64,000 nucleotides of DNA from CAVZVW01 sp963778845 (GTDB taxonomy: Bacteria; Actinomycetota; Actinomycetes; Actinomycetales; Kineosporiaceae). Each line of letters opens with the position of its first letter. Positions within the stretch are counted from its first letter, which is position 1. The DNA is taken from contig CAVZVW010000001.1 of NCBI GenBank assembly GCA_963778845.1, forward strand, positions 62,001-126,000. Reading direction: 5' to 3'. The notes below the pieces were generated by a model. It ran no database searches. It was given only the letters and a program-made list of their open reading frames with translations, and was not told the origin of the DNA. The translations under genes and the position numbers were made by a program. Below are positions 55,127 to 63,313 of the stretch, in pieces.

Positions 55127-55633
55127 CTACTCCCCCGTCTGGCCGTCGATCCGCTCCCGGATCAGGTCCGCGTGCCCGTTGTGCCGCGCGTACTCACCGA
55201 CCAGCTTCTGCAGGTTCCAGCGAAGGCTGAAGCCGTTCCCCGCGCCGATCGAGTCCATGGCGTCGTGCTCGTCGATACGCTGGTCAGCCGCTTGCTTCTC
55301 GTTCCTCCAGGCCGACATCGACTCCTCCACCATGGAGGCGTCGGCATCGATGTCCCACTCAGGCCCGTCGTCGGTGTACTGACCCCAGACCCACTCCAGC
55401 GGCACGTCCGGCCCGAGCGCCCAGCTGCCGTAGACGCGTTCCATCTCGGTGATGTGCCGCACCAGACCGAGCAAGGACAGCGGCGATGGCGGGGCGGAAC
55501 GGGCGACGAGCTGGTCCGCGTCGAGCCCCGCGCACTTGGCCTCGAGCGCGTTGCGGTGGAAGGCGAGCCACCCGAGGAGAATGCTGCGCTCATCGCCGTC
55601 GCGCGGCTCGGGAACACGGTCCCTCTGGCCCAT
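55127..55633 (-). CDS. DinB/DUF664-family protein
   Basis: 168 residues. A four-helix DinB-like bundle: ILLGWLAFHRNALEAKCAGL, then SLLGLVRHITEMERVYGSWA with the first histidine ligand, and QKLVGEYARHNGHADLIRER with a His pair. These are metal-dependent thiol transferases or mycothiol-linked enzymes in some actinobacteria; the function here is unproven. Confidence 0.85.
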   Translation of the reverse strand: MGQRDRVPEPRDGDERSILLGWLAFHRNALEAKCAGLDADQLVARSAPPSPLSLLGLVRHITEMERVYGSWALGPDVPLEWVWGQYTDDGPEWDIDADASMVEESMSAWRNEKQAADQRIDEHDAMDSIGAGNGFSLRWNLQKLVGEYARHNGHADLIRERIDGQTGE

Positions 55634-55739
55634 GGCGACGAGACTGCCACCCTTCGTGCACGCCGGCACGAGGTCAGGGGCTGCTCGTGCTGGAGCGCCG
55701 TCGACGAGTTGCCGCCGGGGTGCCAGCGCCCCCTGAAGG

Positions 55740-56147
55740 TCAGGGTTGGCTGAGCCGTTCGACTGGTTGGCCGGTGACGCCGGCGATGAGATCGAAATCA
55801 TTGTCGAGGTGGAGAACGGTCAGCTGGGCCAGCTCGGCCGCGGCCGCGATGAGGAGGTCGGGGATCGATGGCGCACGGTGCTCACCTCGATCGGCGAGCG
55901 CGGCTTGGACCTGCACGGCGCGGTCTTCTATCGCCGGGGTGAGGTACTCCACGGGCATCGAGCTCAGCGGTGGCACCGCCATTGCACGCCGAAGGTCGTC
56001 AGCGGTGCGAGCCGAGTAGCCGACTTCGAGGCGGGTGACCGTGCTGATCCGAACGAGTCCTCGTTGGATGCGGCCGGCCCACTCCGGGGCGTCGGGGCTC
56101 ATAGCGAGTCGGACGAGTGCGGACTTGTCGATGAGCCAGCCGGTCAT
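55740..56147 (-). CDS. vapC: VapC-type PIN-domain toxin
   Basis: 135 residues. PIN fold with LIDKSALVRL (first Asp), an internal Glu (VTRLEVGYSA), and IPDLLIAAAAELAQLTVLHL with late acidic residues in DNDFDLIAG. VapC toxins cleave RNA, often tRNA. ATG overlaps the vapB stop by 4 bp. Confidence 0.9.
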   Translation of the reverse strand: MTGWLIDKSALVRLAMSPDAPEWAGRIQRGLVRISTVTRLEVGYSARTADDLRRAMAVPPLSSMPVEYLTPAIEDRAVQVQAALADRGEHRAPSIPDLLIAAAAELAQLTVLHLDNDFDLIAGVTGQPVERLSQP

Positions 56148-56365
56148 CGCCAGGCGCGGCTCATGATGTCGGGGTCGTCGAGGTCGGCGAAGGTATCGGC
56201 GAAGCCAGCCAGGTCGGCCACGGAGACTTCGATCGACTGGGCATCGCGTTCACGAGCCAGAGCCCGGCGGAGGTACTCGGTTCGCGAGAGGCCGACCCGC
56301 TGGGCTTTGATGTCGATGGCGGTGATGACGTCCTCGGGGACGTCCCTGATGAGAATGTCGGTCAC
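56144..56365 (-). CDS. vapB: VapB-type antitoxin
   Basis: About 73 residues from GTG 56365, with GGGAGG upstream. Ribbon-helix-helix N-terminus (LIRDVPEDVITAIDIKAQRV, then SRTEYLRRALARE) and a C-terminal toxin-binding tail. Binds VapC and its own promoter. An ATG at 56386 is less likely because it lies in the GATATC repeats. Confidence 0.88.
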   Translation of the reverse strand: MTDILIRDVPEDVITAIDIKAQRVGLSRTEYLRRALARERDAQSIEVSVADLAGFADTFADLDDPDIMSRAWR

Positions 56366-56378
56366 GGTTCCTCCCGTC

Positions 56379-56396
56379 GATATCACAGGATATCAC
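56379..56396. promoter_or_regulatory. vapBC operator candidate
   Basis: Two GATATC hexamers (56379 and 56389) one helical turn apart, with ATATCAC repeated, just upstream of vapB. Suited to a dimer or tetramer of VapB/VapBC and overlapping the expected -10. Confidence 0.45.
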
Positions 56397-56399
56397 TGG

Positions 56400-56736
56400 C
56401 TGGCCCGGGTGGCGAGATGTCTTGCAGACTCTCGGCCCTGCGCTGACCAGGGGAGCGGCTGACCAGAGGATCGGCGCGATCGCGTTCAGCCTTGCGCGAC
56501 CCGCAGATCGTGGGGCGGAAGAGGCGGCCGATGGCGTCGCGGACTCGGTCTTCGGTGACGTGAATGCTCCGGTCGCCGAGCCCGTCGCCTGCTGCCACTG
56601 TCGATCGATCGTGACAGAACGCCGGATGGCCGGAGGAAGTCGACCCGGTCGCCTTGATGGGCGCGGTCCGGATCGACATCGGGGGTCGACGGCGCGTCGA
56701 CTCTCGGCAGCCGAACACCTGGGGCTCGACCCCCGG
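56400..56736. other. Intergenic, no gene recognised
   Basis: Between the vapBC promoter and the ychF stop. One frame of ~110 codons on the minus strand shows no family resemblance and is judged spurious. Confidence 0.5.
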
Positions 56737-57822
56737 CTACACGTTGAAGCGGAACTCCACCACGTCGCCGTCCGCCATCACGTAGTCCTTGCCCTCGATG
56801 CGCACGCGGCCGCGCGCCTTGGCCTCGGCCATCGAACCCGCGTCCACGAGATCGGCGAACGAGACGACCTCGGCCTTGATGAACCCACGCTGGAAGTCGG
56901 TGTGGATCACGCCGGCGGCCTGGGGCGCCGTCCAGCCCTGGTGGATCGTCCAGGCCCGCGCCTCCTTCGGGCCGCCCGTGAGGTAGGTCTGCAGCCCGAG
57001 GGTGTGGAAGCCGACCCGGGCGAGCTGGTGGAGGCCCGACTCCTGCTGACCGACGCTGGCCAGCAGCTCGGCCGCCTCCGCGGCGTCCAGCTCCACCAGC
57101 TCGGACTCCAGCTTGGCGTCGAGGAAGACGGCGTCGGCCGGGGCCACCTCGCTGCGCAGCCGGGACTGCAGGGCGACGTCGGTGAGCCCGGCCTCGTCCA
57201 CGTTGAACGCGAAGATGAACGGCTTGGCGGTCATGAGCGACAGCTCGCGCAGGGCGAAGACGTCGATACCGGACGCCGCGGCGCCGGCGTGCAGCGTCGT
57301 CCCCCGCCCGAGCAGGGCCTGGGCCGCCAGCGCGGCGTCCAGCACGGCCTTGTCCGCCTTCTTGCCCCTGACCTCCTTGTCGAGGCGGGGCACCGCCTTC
57401 TCCAGCGTCTGCAGGTCGGCGAGGATCAGCTCGGTGTGCACGGTCTCGATGTCGTCGGCCGGGTCGACCTTGCCGGCCACGTGCACGACGTCGTCATCGT
57501 CGAAGGCCCGCACGACCTGGCAGATCGCGTCGGCCTCGCGGATGTTGGCCAGGAACTTGTTGCCCAGGCCCTCGCCCTCGCTGGCTCCCTTCACGATGCC
57601 GGCGATGTCCACGAACGACACGGTGGCCGGCACGATCCGAACGCTGCTGAAGATCCCGGCCAGGACGGCGAGGCGCGGGTCAGGCAGCGGGACGACGCCC
57701 ACGTTCGGCTCGATCGTCGCGAACGGGTAGTTGGCGGCCAGCACGTCGGCCTTGGTCAGCGCGTTGAACAGCGTGGACTTGCCGACGTTGGGCAGGCCGA
57801 CGATCCCGATGGTGAGAGCCAC
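56737..57822 (-). CDS. ychF: Redox-regulated ATPase YchF (Obg-like)
   Basis: 361 residues. G1 GIVGLPNVGKSTLFNALT, G3-region VDIAGIVKGASEGEGLGN, the ATP-specifying FAFNVDEAGL in place of NKxD, and a C-terminal TGS domain (TDFQRGFIKAEVVSFADLVD). Binds the ribosome and prefers ATP. GTG 57822 start; TAGACT lies nine bases upstream. Divergent from rmuC. Confidence 0.95.
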   Translation of the reverse strand: MALTIGIVGLPNVGKSTLFNALTKADVLAANYPFATIEPNVGVVPLPDPRLAVLAGIFSSVRIVPATVSFVDIAGIVKGASEGEGLGNKFLANIREADAICQVVRAFDDDDVVHVAGKVDPADDIETVHTELILADLQTLEKAVPRLDKEVRGKKADKAVLDAALAAQALLGRGTTLHAGAAASGIDVFALRELSLMTAKPFIFAFNVDEAGLTDVALQSRLRSEVAPADAVFLDAKLESELVELDAAEAAELLASVGQQESGLHQLARVGFHTLGLQTYLTGGPKEARAWTIHQGWTAPQAAGVIHTDFQRGFIKAEVVSFADLVDAGSMAEAKARGRVRIEGKDYVMADGDVVEFRFNV

Positions 57823-57879
57823 GAGGACGGGAGTCTACCGAGGCCGCGGCCTGTCGGTGCCCCCTGCCAGGCTTCACCC

Positions 57880-59049
57880 ATGAGCTCGAGCACGCTGGTG
57901 GTACTGCTGGTGGGCCTCGTGGTGGGCCTCGTCGTGGGCCTGGTGGTCGGGGCCGGCTTCGGGGCCGCCGTCGTGGCGCGCGGGGGCATGGCCGGAGGCG
58001 GACGGCGCAGCGCCGCGGAGGTCGAGCGGGACGTTCTGCGCGAGCGCGTGGTCGACCTGGAGGGCTCCACGGCGGCCGAGCGCGAGCTGGCGGCCACGCT
58101 CGCGCCGATGACCGCGACGCTGCAACGCATGGAGAAGCAGGTGTCCGTCCTCGAGCGCGACCGCGTCGAGCAGTACGCCCGGCTCGGCGAGCAGCTCAGC
58201 GCCGTCCAGGCTGGGGGCGAGGCCCTCCGCGACCAGACGGCGTCCCTGGTCGGGGCGCTGAGGGCGCCGACAGCGCGGGGAGCCTGGGGTGAGGTTCAGC
58301 TGCGACGCGTCGTCGAGCTGGCCGGCATGGTCGCGCGGGTCGACTTCACCGCGCAAGCGAGTGGGACGACGCCCGACGGCGCAGCGGTTCGCCCCGACCT
58401 CGTCGTCCACCTACCGGGGGGCAAGCACGTGGTCGTGGACGCGAAGGCGCCGATGGCGGCCTTCCTCGCGGCCGCCGAGGCCGGCCCGGCGACTCCGCAG
58501 CGCCAGGCGGAGGCCGCCGTCGAGCATGCGCGAGCCCTGCGCGCACACGTGGATGCGCTGGCCTCCAAGGAGTACTGGACCGCGTTCGACCCATCACCTG
58601 AGCTGGTGGTGTGCTTCGTCCCCGGCGAGGCGTTCCTGGCGGCGGCGTGCTCCGCGGACCCGGCACTCCTGGAGCACGCCCTCGGCCGGCGCGTCGTCCT
58701 CGCAACCCCGACCACGCTGATGACGCTGCTCCGCACGGTGGCGCTCACCTGGCAGTCCGAGGCACTGTCAGGCAACGCCAAGGCGCTCTTCGCGGTGGGG
58801 CGCGATCTCTACAGCCGGCTCTCGACCCTCGGCGGGCACACGGCGCGACTAGGGCGCAGCCTCGCCCGAGCCGTGGAGGACTACAACGCCGTCGTCGGCA
58901 CGCTCGAACGCCGGGTTCTCGTGACGGCGCGGCAGATGCGCGACCTCGGCGTCACGGACGGCGACATTCCCGAGGTCGAGGTGATCGCCCACGCCATCCC
59001 CCGTCCGTTGACCGCCGTGGAGCTCATCGAGGGACGAGAGGCGTCGTGA
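57880..59049 (+). CDS. rmuC: DNA recombination protein RmuC
   Basis: About 389 residues. One N-terminal membrane helix built from a repeated VVGLVVGLVVG (a 12-bp DNA repeat), a coiled coil, and the RmuC domain: RGAWGEVQLRRVVELAGM, VVVDAKAPMAAFLAA (nuclease-like acidic residue and Lys), and ATPTTLMTLLRTVALTWQSE. Limits inversions and is a predicted nuclease. Overlaps the following methyltransferase gene by one base. Confidence 0.93.
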   Translation: MSSSTLVVLLVGLVVGLVVGLVVGAGFGAAVVARGGMAGGGRRSAAEVERDVLRERVVDLEGSTAAERELAATLAPMTATLQRMEKQVSVLERDRVEQYARLGEQLSAVQAGGEALRDQTASLVGALRAPTARGAWGEVQLRRVVELAGMVARVDFTAQASGTTPDGAAVRPDLVVHLPGGKHVVVDAKAPMAAFLAAAEAGPATPQRQAEAAVEHARALRAHVDALASKEYWTAFDPSPELVVCFVPGEAFLAAACSADPALLEHALGRRVVLATPTTLMTLLRTVALTWQSEALSGNAKALFAVGRDLYSRLSTLGGHTARLGRSLARAVEDYNAVVGTLERRVLVTARQMRDLGVTDGDIPEVEVIAHAIPRPLTAVELIEGREAS

Positions 59050-59777
59050 TGCCCGACCCGATGTACCGGCCGGACCTGGCCCTGGTCCACGACGTCGGGT
59101 TCGGCTTCCACGCCGACCGCTGCGCGCCGGGCATCCTGAGCCTGCTGGCCGAGGTGCAGGCTCGGGACGGTCTCGTGCTCGAGATCGGCTGCGGCACGGG
59201 CCACCTCACGCGGCACCTGCTCGGCGCCGGCCATCGGGTACTCGCCACGGACGCCTCACCGGCCATGCTGGACCGCCTTCGCCACAACCTGCCCGCGGTC
59301 GAGGCCCGGCGGCTCACCCTGCCGGACGACGAGGTGCCTGCCGCCGACGCGGTCGTCTCGGTCGGCCACGCCCTCAGCTACCTCCCGAGCGAGGCGGCGT
59401 TGCGCCAGGGGCTGCTCGCCATGGGTGCGGCAGTCAACCCCGGAGGCGTCCTGGCGGTCGACGTGTGCGACCTGCGCTACGGTCGGGCGCGCGACGGCGC
59501 GCCGCCGTTCGCCCTGGTCAGCGCCGACATGGCGATCATCACGCGGTTCACGCTGGCCGTCCCCGAACGGTTCGAGCGCGACATCACCACCTTCGTCCGC
59601 ACCGGTGATGGTTCGTGGCAGCGCGACGACGAGCACCACGACAACGTGCTGGTCGACACGTCGACGCTGCCGTCGCTGCTCGGCGCTATCGGGGTCGAGG
59701 CGCAGGTGCGCGCTTCCTTCGGCGACGAGGCGCTGCCCGAGGGGCTGGTCGCGGTCGTCGGCCGGCGCGCTGCGTAG
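59049..59777 (+). CDS. Class I SAM-dependent methyltransferase
   Basis: 242 residues. The SAM motif LVLEIGCGTGHLTRHLLGAG is followed by VLATDASPAMLDRLRHN and DAVVSVGHALSYLPSE. C-terminal strands complete a Rossmann fold (a tail resembling other small-molecule methyltransferases). Coupled to rmuC through TGATG. Substrate unknown. Confidence 0.88.
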   Translation: MPDPMYRPDLALVHDVGFGFHADRCAPGILSLLAEVQARDGLVLEIGCGTGHLTRHLLGAGHRVLATDASPAMLDRLRHNLPAVEARRLTLPDDEVPAADAVVSVGHALSYLPSEAALRQGLLAMGAAVNPGGVLAVDVCDLRYGRARDGAPPFALVSADMAIITRFTLAVPERFERDITTFVRTGDGSWQRDDEHHDNVLVDTSTLPSLLGAIGVEAQVRASFGDEALPEGLVAVVGRRAA

Positions 59778-59780
59778 TCT
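59775..59780 (+). promoter_or_regulatory. -10 element of a leaderless transcript (DMGDH-like gene)
   Basis: TAGTCT, partly inside the methyltransferase stop codon, lies seven bases before the GTG start. Confidence 0.5.
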
Positions 59781-59787
59781 GACCCGC

Positions 59788-62256
59788 GTGCCAGACCCTC
59801 TCCCGCAACGGGCGCGCGTCGTCGTCATCGGCGGCGGCGTCATCGGCTGCTCGATCGCCTACCACCTGGGCCACCTCGGCTGGCGCGACGTCGTCGTCCT
59901 CGAGCGGGACCGGCTGACCTCCGGCACCACCTGGCACGCGGCCGGGCTCATCGTCACGTTCGGGTCGACGTCGCACACGTCGACGTCCATGCGCCAGTAC
60001 ACCCGAGACCTCTACTCGCGGCTGGAGACCGAGACCGGCCAGTCCACCGGCTTCAAGCCCGTCGGCTTCATCGAGATCGCGACCGACGCCGACCGGCTCG
60101 AGGAGTACCGCCGGGTCTCGGCGTTCAACCGCTACTGCGGCATCGACGTCCACGAGATCTCGGCCGCCGAGGTCGCCGCGCTCTTCCCGCTGGCCCGCAC
60201 CGACGACGTGCTCGCCGGCTTCTATGTTCAGGAGGACGGCCGCGCCAACCCGGTCGACGTCACGATGGCACTGGCCAAGGGCGCCAGGCAGCAAGGCGTG
60301 CAGATCATCGAGGGCGTGTCGGTGACCGACGTCCTCCAGACCCGCGACGCCCACGGCCAGGCGCGGGTCAGCGGCGTCCGCACGGCGCTGGGCGACATCG
60401 AGGCCGAGTACGTCGTGAACTGCGCCGGGATGTGGGCGCGCCAGCTGGGCGCCCGCTCCGGGGTGAGCATCCCGCTGCAGGCGGCCGAGCACTACTACCT
60501 CATCACCGAACAGATCCCGGGTCTGCCGGCCGACCTGCCTGTGCTGGAGGACCCTGCTTCGTACGGCTACTACCGCGAGGAGACCGGCGGCTTGATGCTC
60601 GGCCTCTTCGAGCCGGTGTGCGCCCCCTGGAAGGTCGAGGGAGTCCCGCAGGACTTCTCGTTCGGCTCGCTCACCCCGGACTGGGACCGCATGGGCCCGT
60701 ACGTCGAGAAGACCATGCAGCGGGTGCCGGTCACCGCAGACCTCGGCATCCGCACGTTCTTCTGCGGGCCGGAGAGCTTCACCCCCGACCTGCAGCCCGT
60801 CGTCGGCGAGGCCCCCGAGGTGCGCAACTACTTCGTCGCCGCCGGGCTGAACTCGATCGGGATCCTCACCGGTGGCGGCCTCGGCCGGGCGGTCGCGCAG
60901 TGGGTCGTGGACGGCCGCCCGGACGTCGACGTCACCGGCTTCAACATCGACCGGCTGCACCCCTACCAGGCGGCGCCCGACTATCGCCGAACCCGCACCG
61001 TCGAGTCACTGGGCCTGGTGTACCAGTGCCACTACCCCACCCGGTCGATGCAGACCGCCCGCGGGGCCAAGCGCTCGCCGCTGCACGACCGGCTGGCAGC
61101 GCTGGGGGCACACTTCCGCGACGTCAGTGGCTGGGAGAGCCCGGACTGGTACGCGCAGATGGACGCCGAGCCCGTCGAGGACCGGCTCTCCTGGCAGCGA
61201 CCCGACTGGTTCGACCTCTGGCGCGTGGAGCACGAGGCCGCTCGGGGCGGCGTCATCTGCATGGACATGAGCTTCATGGCGAAGTTCCTCGTGGAGGGTC
61301 GCGACGCCGGGAGGCTGCTGGACCACCTGTCCGCCAACAACGTGGACGGCGAGGCCGGCCGGATCACCTACACCCAGTGGCTCAACGAGAGCGGCGGCAT
61401 CGAGGCCGACCTCACCGTCACGAAGCTCGACGACGACCAGTTCTGGGTCGTGGCCTCCGACACGGCTCACCGTCATGTCCTCACCTGGATGCGCCGCCAC
61501 ATCGGCGACCTGCACGCGTTCGTGTCCGACCAGACATCGGGCCACGCTCAGATCAACGTCCAGGGCCCCCGTTCGCGCGAGCTCCTGCAGATGCTCACGA
61601 GTGAGGACCTCTCGAACGAGGCCTTCGAGTACCGGACCGCGCGCCACATCGACCTCGGGTTCGCCCGGGTGCTCTGCGTGCGGATCACCTATCTCGGCGA
61701 GCTGGGTTACGAGCTGTACGTCCCCGCCGAGCAGGCGGTGCACGTGCACGAGCGGATCGTCCAAGCAGGGGAGGCACTGCAGCTGCGCCACGCGGGGCTC
61801 AAAGCGCTGGCAAGCCTTCGCCTGGAGAAGGCCTACCGCGACTACGGGCACGACATCGACAACACCGACTCGGTGCTCGAGGCGGGGCTCGGCTTCGCGG
61901 TCGACCTGACCAGACCCACCCCGTTCGTGGGGCGTGCGGCCGTCGAGGCGGCCAAGGCCGCCGGCCCACCGCCCCGACGCCTCGTGCAGGTGCTGCTGCG
62001 CGACCCCGAGCCGCTGATGTTCCATGCGGAGGTCGTGCGGCGCGCCGGCACCCCCGTCGGCTACATCAGGGCGGCGTCGTACGGCCACACCCTCGGCGCA
62101 GCCGTAGGGCTGGCGATGGTCGAGAACGACGGGCCGATCGACCAGGTGTGGCTCGACGCGCAGCGGTGGGACGTCGAGGTGGCCGACCGGCGCCACCCGG
62201 CGACCGTGTCCCTCCGACCGCTCTACGACCCCCGGATGGAACGCATCAAGAGCTGA
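59788..62256 (+). CDS. FAD-dependent dimethylglycine/sarcosine dehydrogenase-like enzyme with GcvT domain
   Basis: About 822 residues. The N-terminal FAD domain has VVVIGGGVIGCSIAYHLG and GTTWHAAGL, where His50 matches the covalent-flavin histidine of dimethylglycine and sarcosine dehydrogenases. From about residue 430 a GcvT-like tetrahydrofolate-binding half follows, with SGGIEADLTVTKLDDDQFWV and RVLCVRITYLGELGYELYVP. It oxidatively demethylates an N-methyl amine and transfers the carbon to THF. No betaine or glycine-cleavage genes lie beside it. Its last 11 bases overlap the convergent ispH. Confidence 0.88.
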   Translation: MPDPLPQRARVVVIGGGVIGCSIAYHLGHLGWRDVVVLERDRLTSGTTWHAAGLIVTFGSTSHTSTSMRQYTRDLYSRLETETGQSTGFKPVGFIEIATDADRLEEYRRVSAFNRYCGIDVHEISAAEVAALFPLARTDDVLAGFYVQEDGRANPVDVTMALAKGARQQGVQIIEGVSVTDVLQTRDAHGQARVSGVRTALGDIEAEYVVNCAGMWARQLGARSGVSIPLQAAEHYYLITEQIPGLPADLPVLEDPASYGYYREETGGLMLGLFEPVCAPWKVEGVPQDFSFGSLTPDWDRMGPYVEKTMQRVPVTADLGIRTFFCGPESFTPDLQPVVGEAPEVRNYFVAAGLNSIGILTGGGLGRAVAQWVVDGRPDVDVTGFNIDRLHPYQAAPDYRRTRTVESLGLVYQCHYPTRSMQTARGAKRSPLHDRLAALGAHFRDVSGWESPDWYAQMDAEPVEDRLSWQRPDWFDLWRVEHEAARGGVICMDMSFMAKFLVEGRDAGRLLDHLSANNVDGEAGRITYTQWLNESGGIEADLTVTKLDDDQFWVVASDTAHRHVLTWMRRHIGDLHAFVSDQTSGHAQINVQGPRSRELLQMLTSEDLSNEAFEYRTARHIDLGFARVLCVRITYLGELGYELYVPAEQAVHVHERIVQAGEALQLRHAGLKALASLRLEKAYRDYGHDIDNTDSVLEAGLGFAVDLTRPTPFVGRAAVEAAKAAGPPPRRLVQVLLRDPEPLMFHAEVVRRAGTPVGYIRAASYGHTLGAAVGLAMVENDGPIDQVWLDAQRWDVEVADRRHPATVSLRPLYDPRMERIKS

Positions 62257-63287
62257 CCCCCGAGGCCGCCTTGAGGTCACGCCGCAGCTCCTTGGGCAGC
62301 GAGAAGAGCAGGTCCTCCTCGGCGGTCACGACCTCCTCCGCCGGGCCCGTAGCCCCGCTCGCCCAGCCACGCCAGCACGTCCTGCACAAGGATCTCCGGC
62401 ACCGACGCCCCTGAGGTCACACCGACGGTCGTGACGCCGTCCAGCCAGGCCGCGTCGATCTCGGCCGCCGTGTCGACCCTGTGCGCGGCGAGGGCGCCGT
62501 GCTCGAGGGCGACCTCCACGAGGCGCACGGAGTTCGAGGAGTTGCTCGACCCGACGACGATCACGAGGTCGGACTCCGCCGCGATCTTCTTCACCGCCAC
62601 CTGCCGGTTCTGCGTCGCGTAGCAGATGTCGTCGCTGGGCGGGTCCTGCAGCGCGGGGAACCGCTCGCGGAGCAGCTCGACCGTCGCCATGGTCTCGTCC
62701 ACCGAGAGCGTGGTCTGCGAGAGCCAGACGACGCGCGCGGGGTCACGCACGACCACCGCGCCCACGTCGTCCGGGCCGTTCACGACCTGGATGTGCTGCG
62801 GGGCCTCCCCCGCCGTGCCCTCGACCTCCTCGTGGCCCTGGTGGCCGACGAGGAGGATGTCGTAGTCGTCACCGGCGAAGCGGACGGCCTCCTTGTGCAC
62901 CTTGGTCACGAGCGGGCACGTGGCGTCGATCGTCCGCAGGTGCCGGCGCGCGGCCTGCTCGTGCACCACGGGGGCCACACCATGCGCCGAGAAGATCACC
63001 AACGCACCCTCGGGCACCTGGTCGGTCTCGTCGACGAACACCGCACCACGGCGCTCCAAGGTCTCGACCACGTGCTTGTTGTGCACGATCTGCTTGCGCA
63101 CGTACACGGGCGGCCCGTAGTGCTCCAGCGCCTTCTCGACCGCGACGACGGCGCGGTCGACGCCGGCGCAGTAGCCCCGCGGAGCGGCCAGGAGAAGGCG
63201 CCCGCGCGGCGCGTCGTCCACCCCCGGGGTGCCGGGAAGGGTCACGGCTGCGGGCGTGGACGATCTGGGGACGAGCTTCTCGGTCAC
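62246..63287 (-). CDS. ispH: 4-hydroxy-3-methylbut-2-enyl diphosphate reductase (one frame disruption)
   Basis: About 346 residues. Last step of the MEP isoprenoid pathway, making IPP and DMAPP with a 4Fe-4S cluster. The three cluster cysteines are in APRGYCAGVDRAV, TIDATCPLVTKVH and DDICYATQNRQ; the catalytic Glu is in HEEVEGTAG. The last part is in another frame: one extra base near 62340-62352 interrupts LAWLGERGYG. Beyond it the frame continues EEVVTAEEDLLFSLPKELRR and ends SGVSS. GTG start 63287; GGGGAGG sits directly against it, so the start is not certain. Divergent from xseA. Confidence 0.92.
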
Positions 63288-63301
63288 CTCCCCATCGTAG
63301 G

Positions 63302-63307
63302 TACGGT
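63302..63307 (+). promoter_or_regulatory. -10 element of a leaderless transcript (xseA)
   Basis: TACGGT lies six bases before the xseA ATG. Confidence 0.55.
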
Positions 63308-63313
63308 GGCGTG

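Noticed and set aside
56383..56718. 111-codon minus-strand gene upstream of vapB
   Set aside because: No family resemblance, biased composition, and it overlaps the vapB promoter repeats.
56422..57879. Plus-strand frame extending upstream of rmuC
   Set aside because: Antisense to ychF; the RmuC membrane helix and a good ATG lie at 57880.
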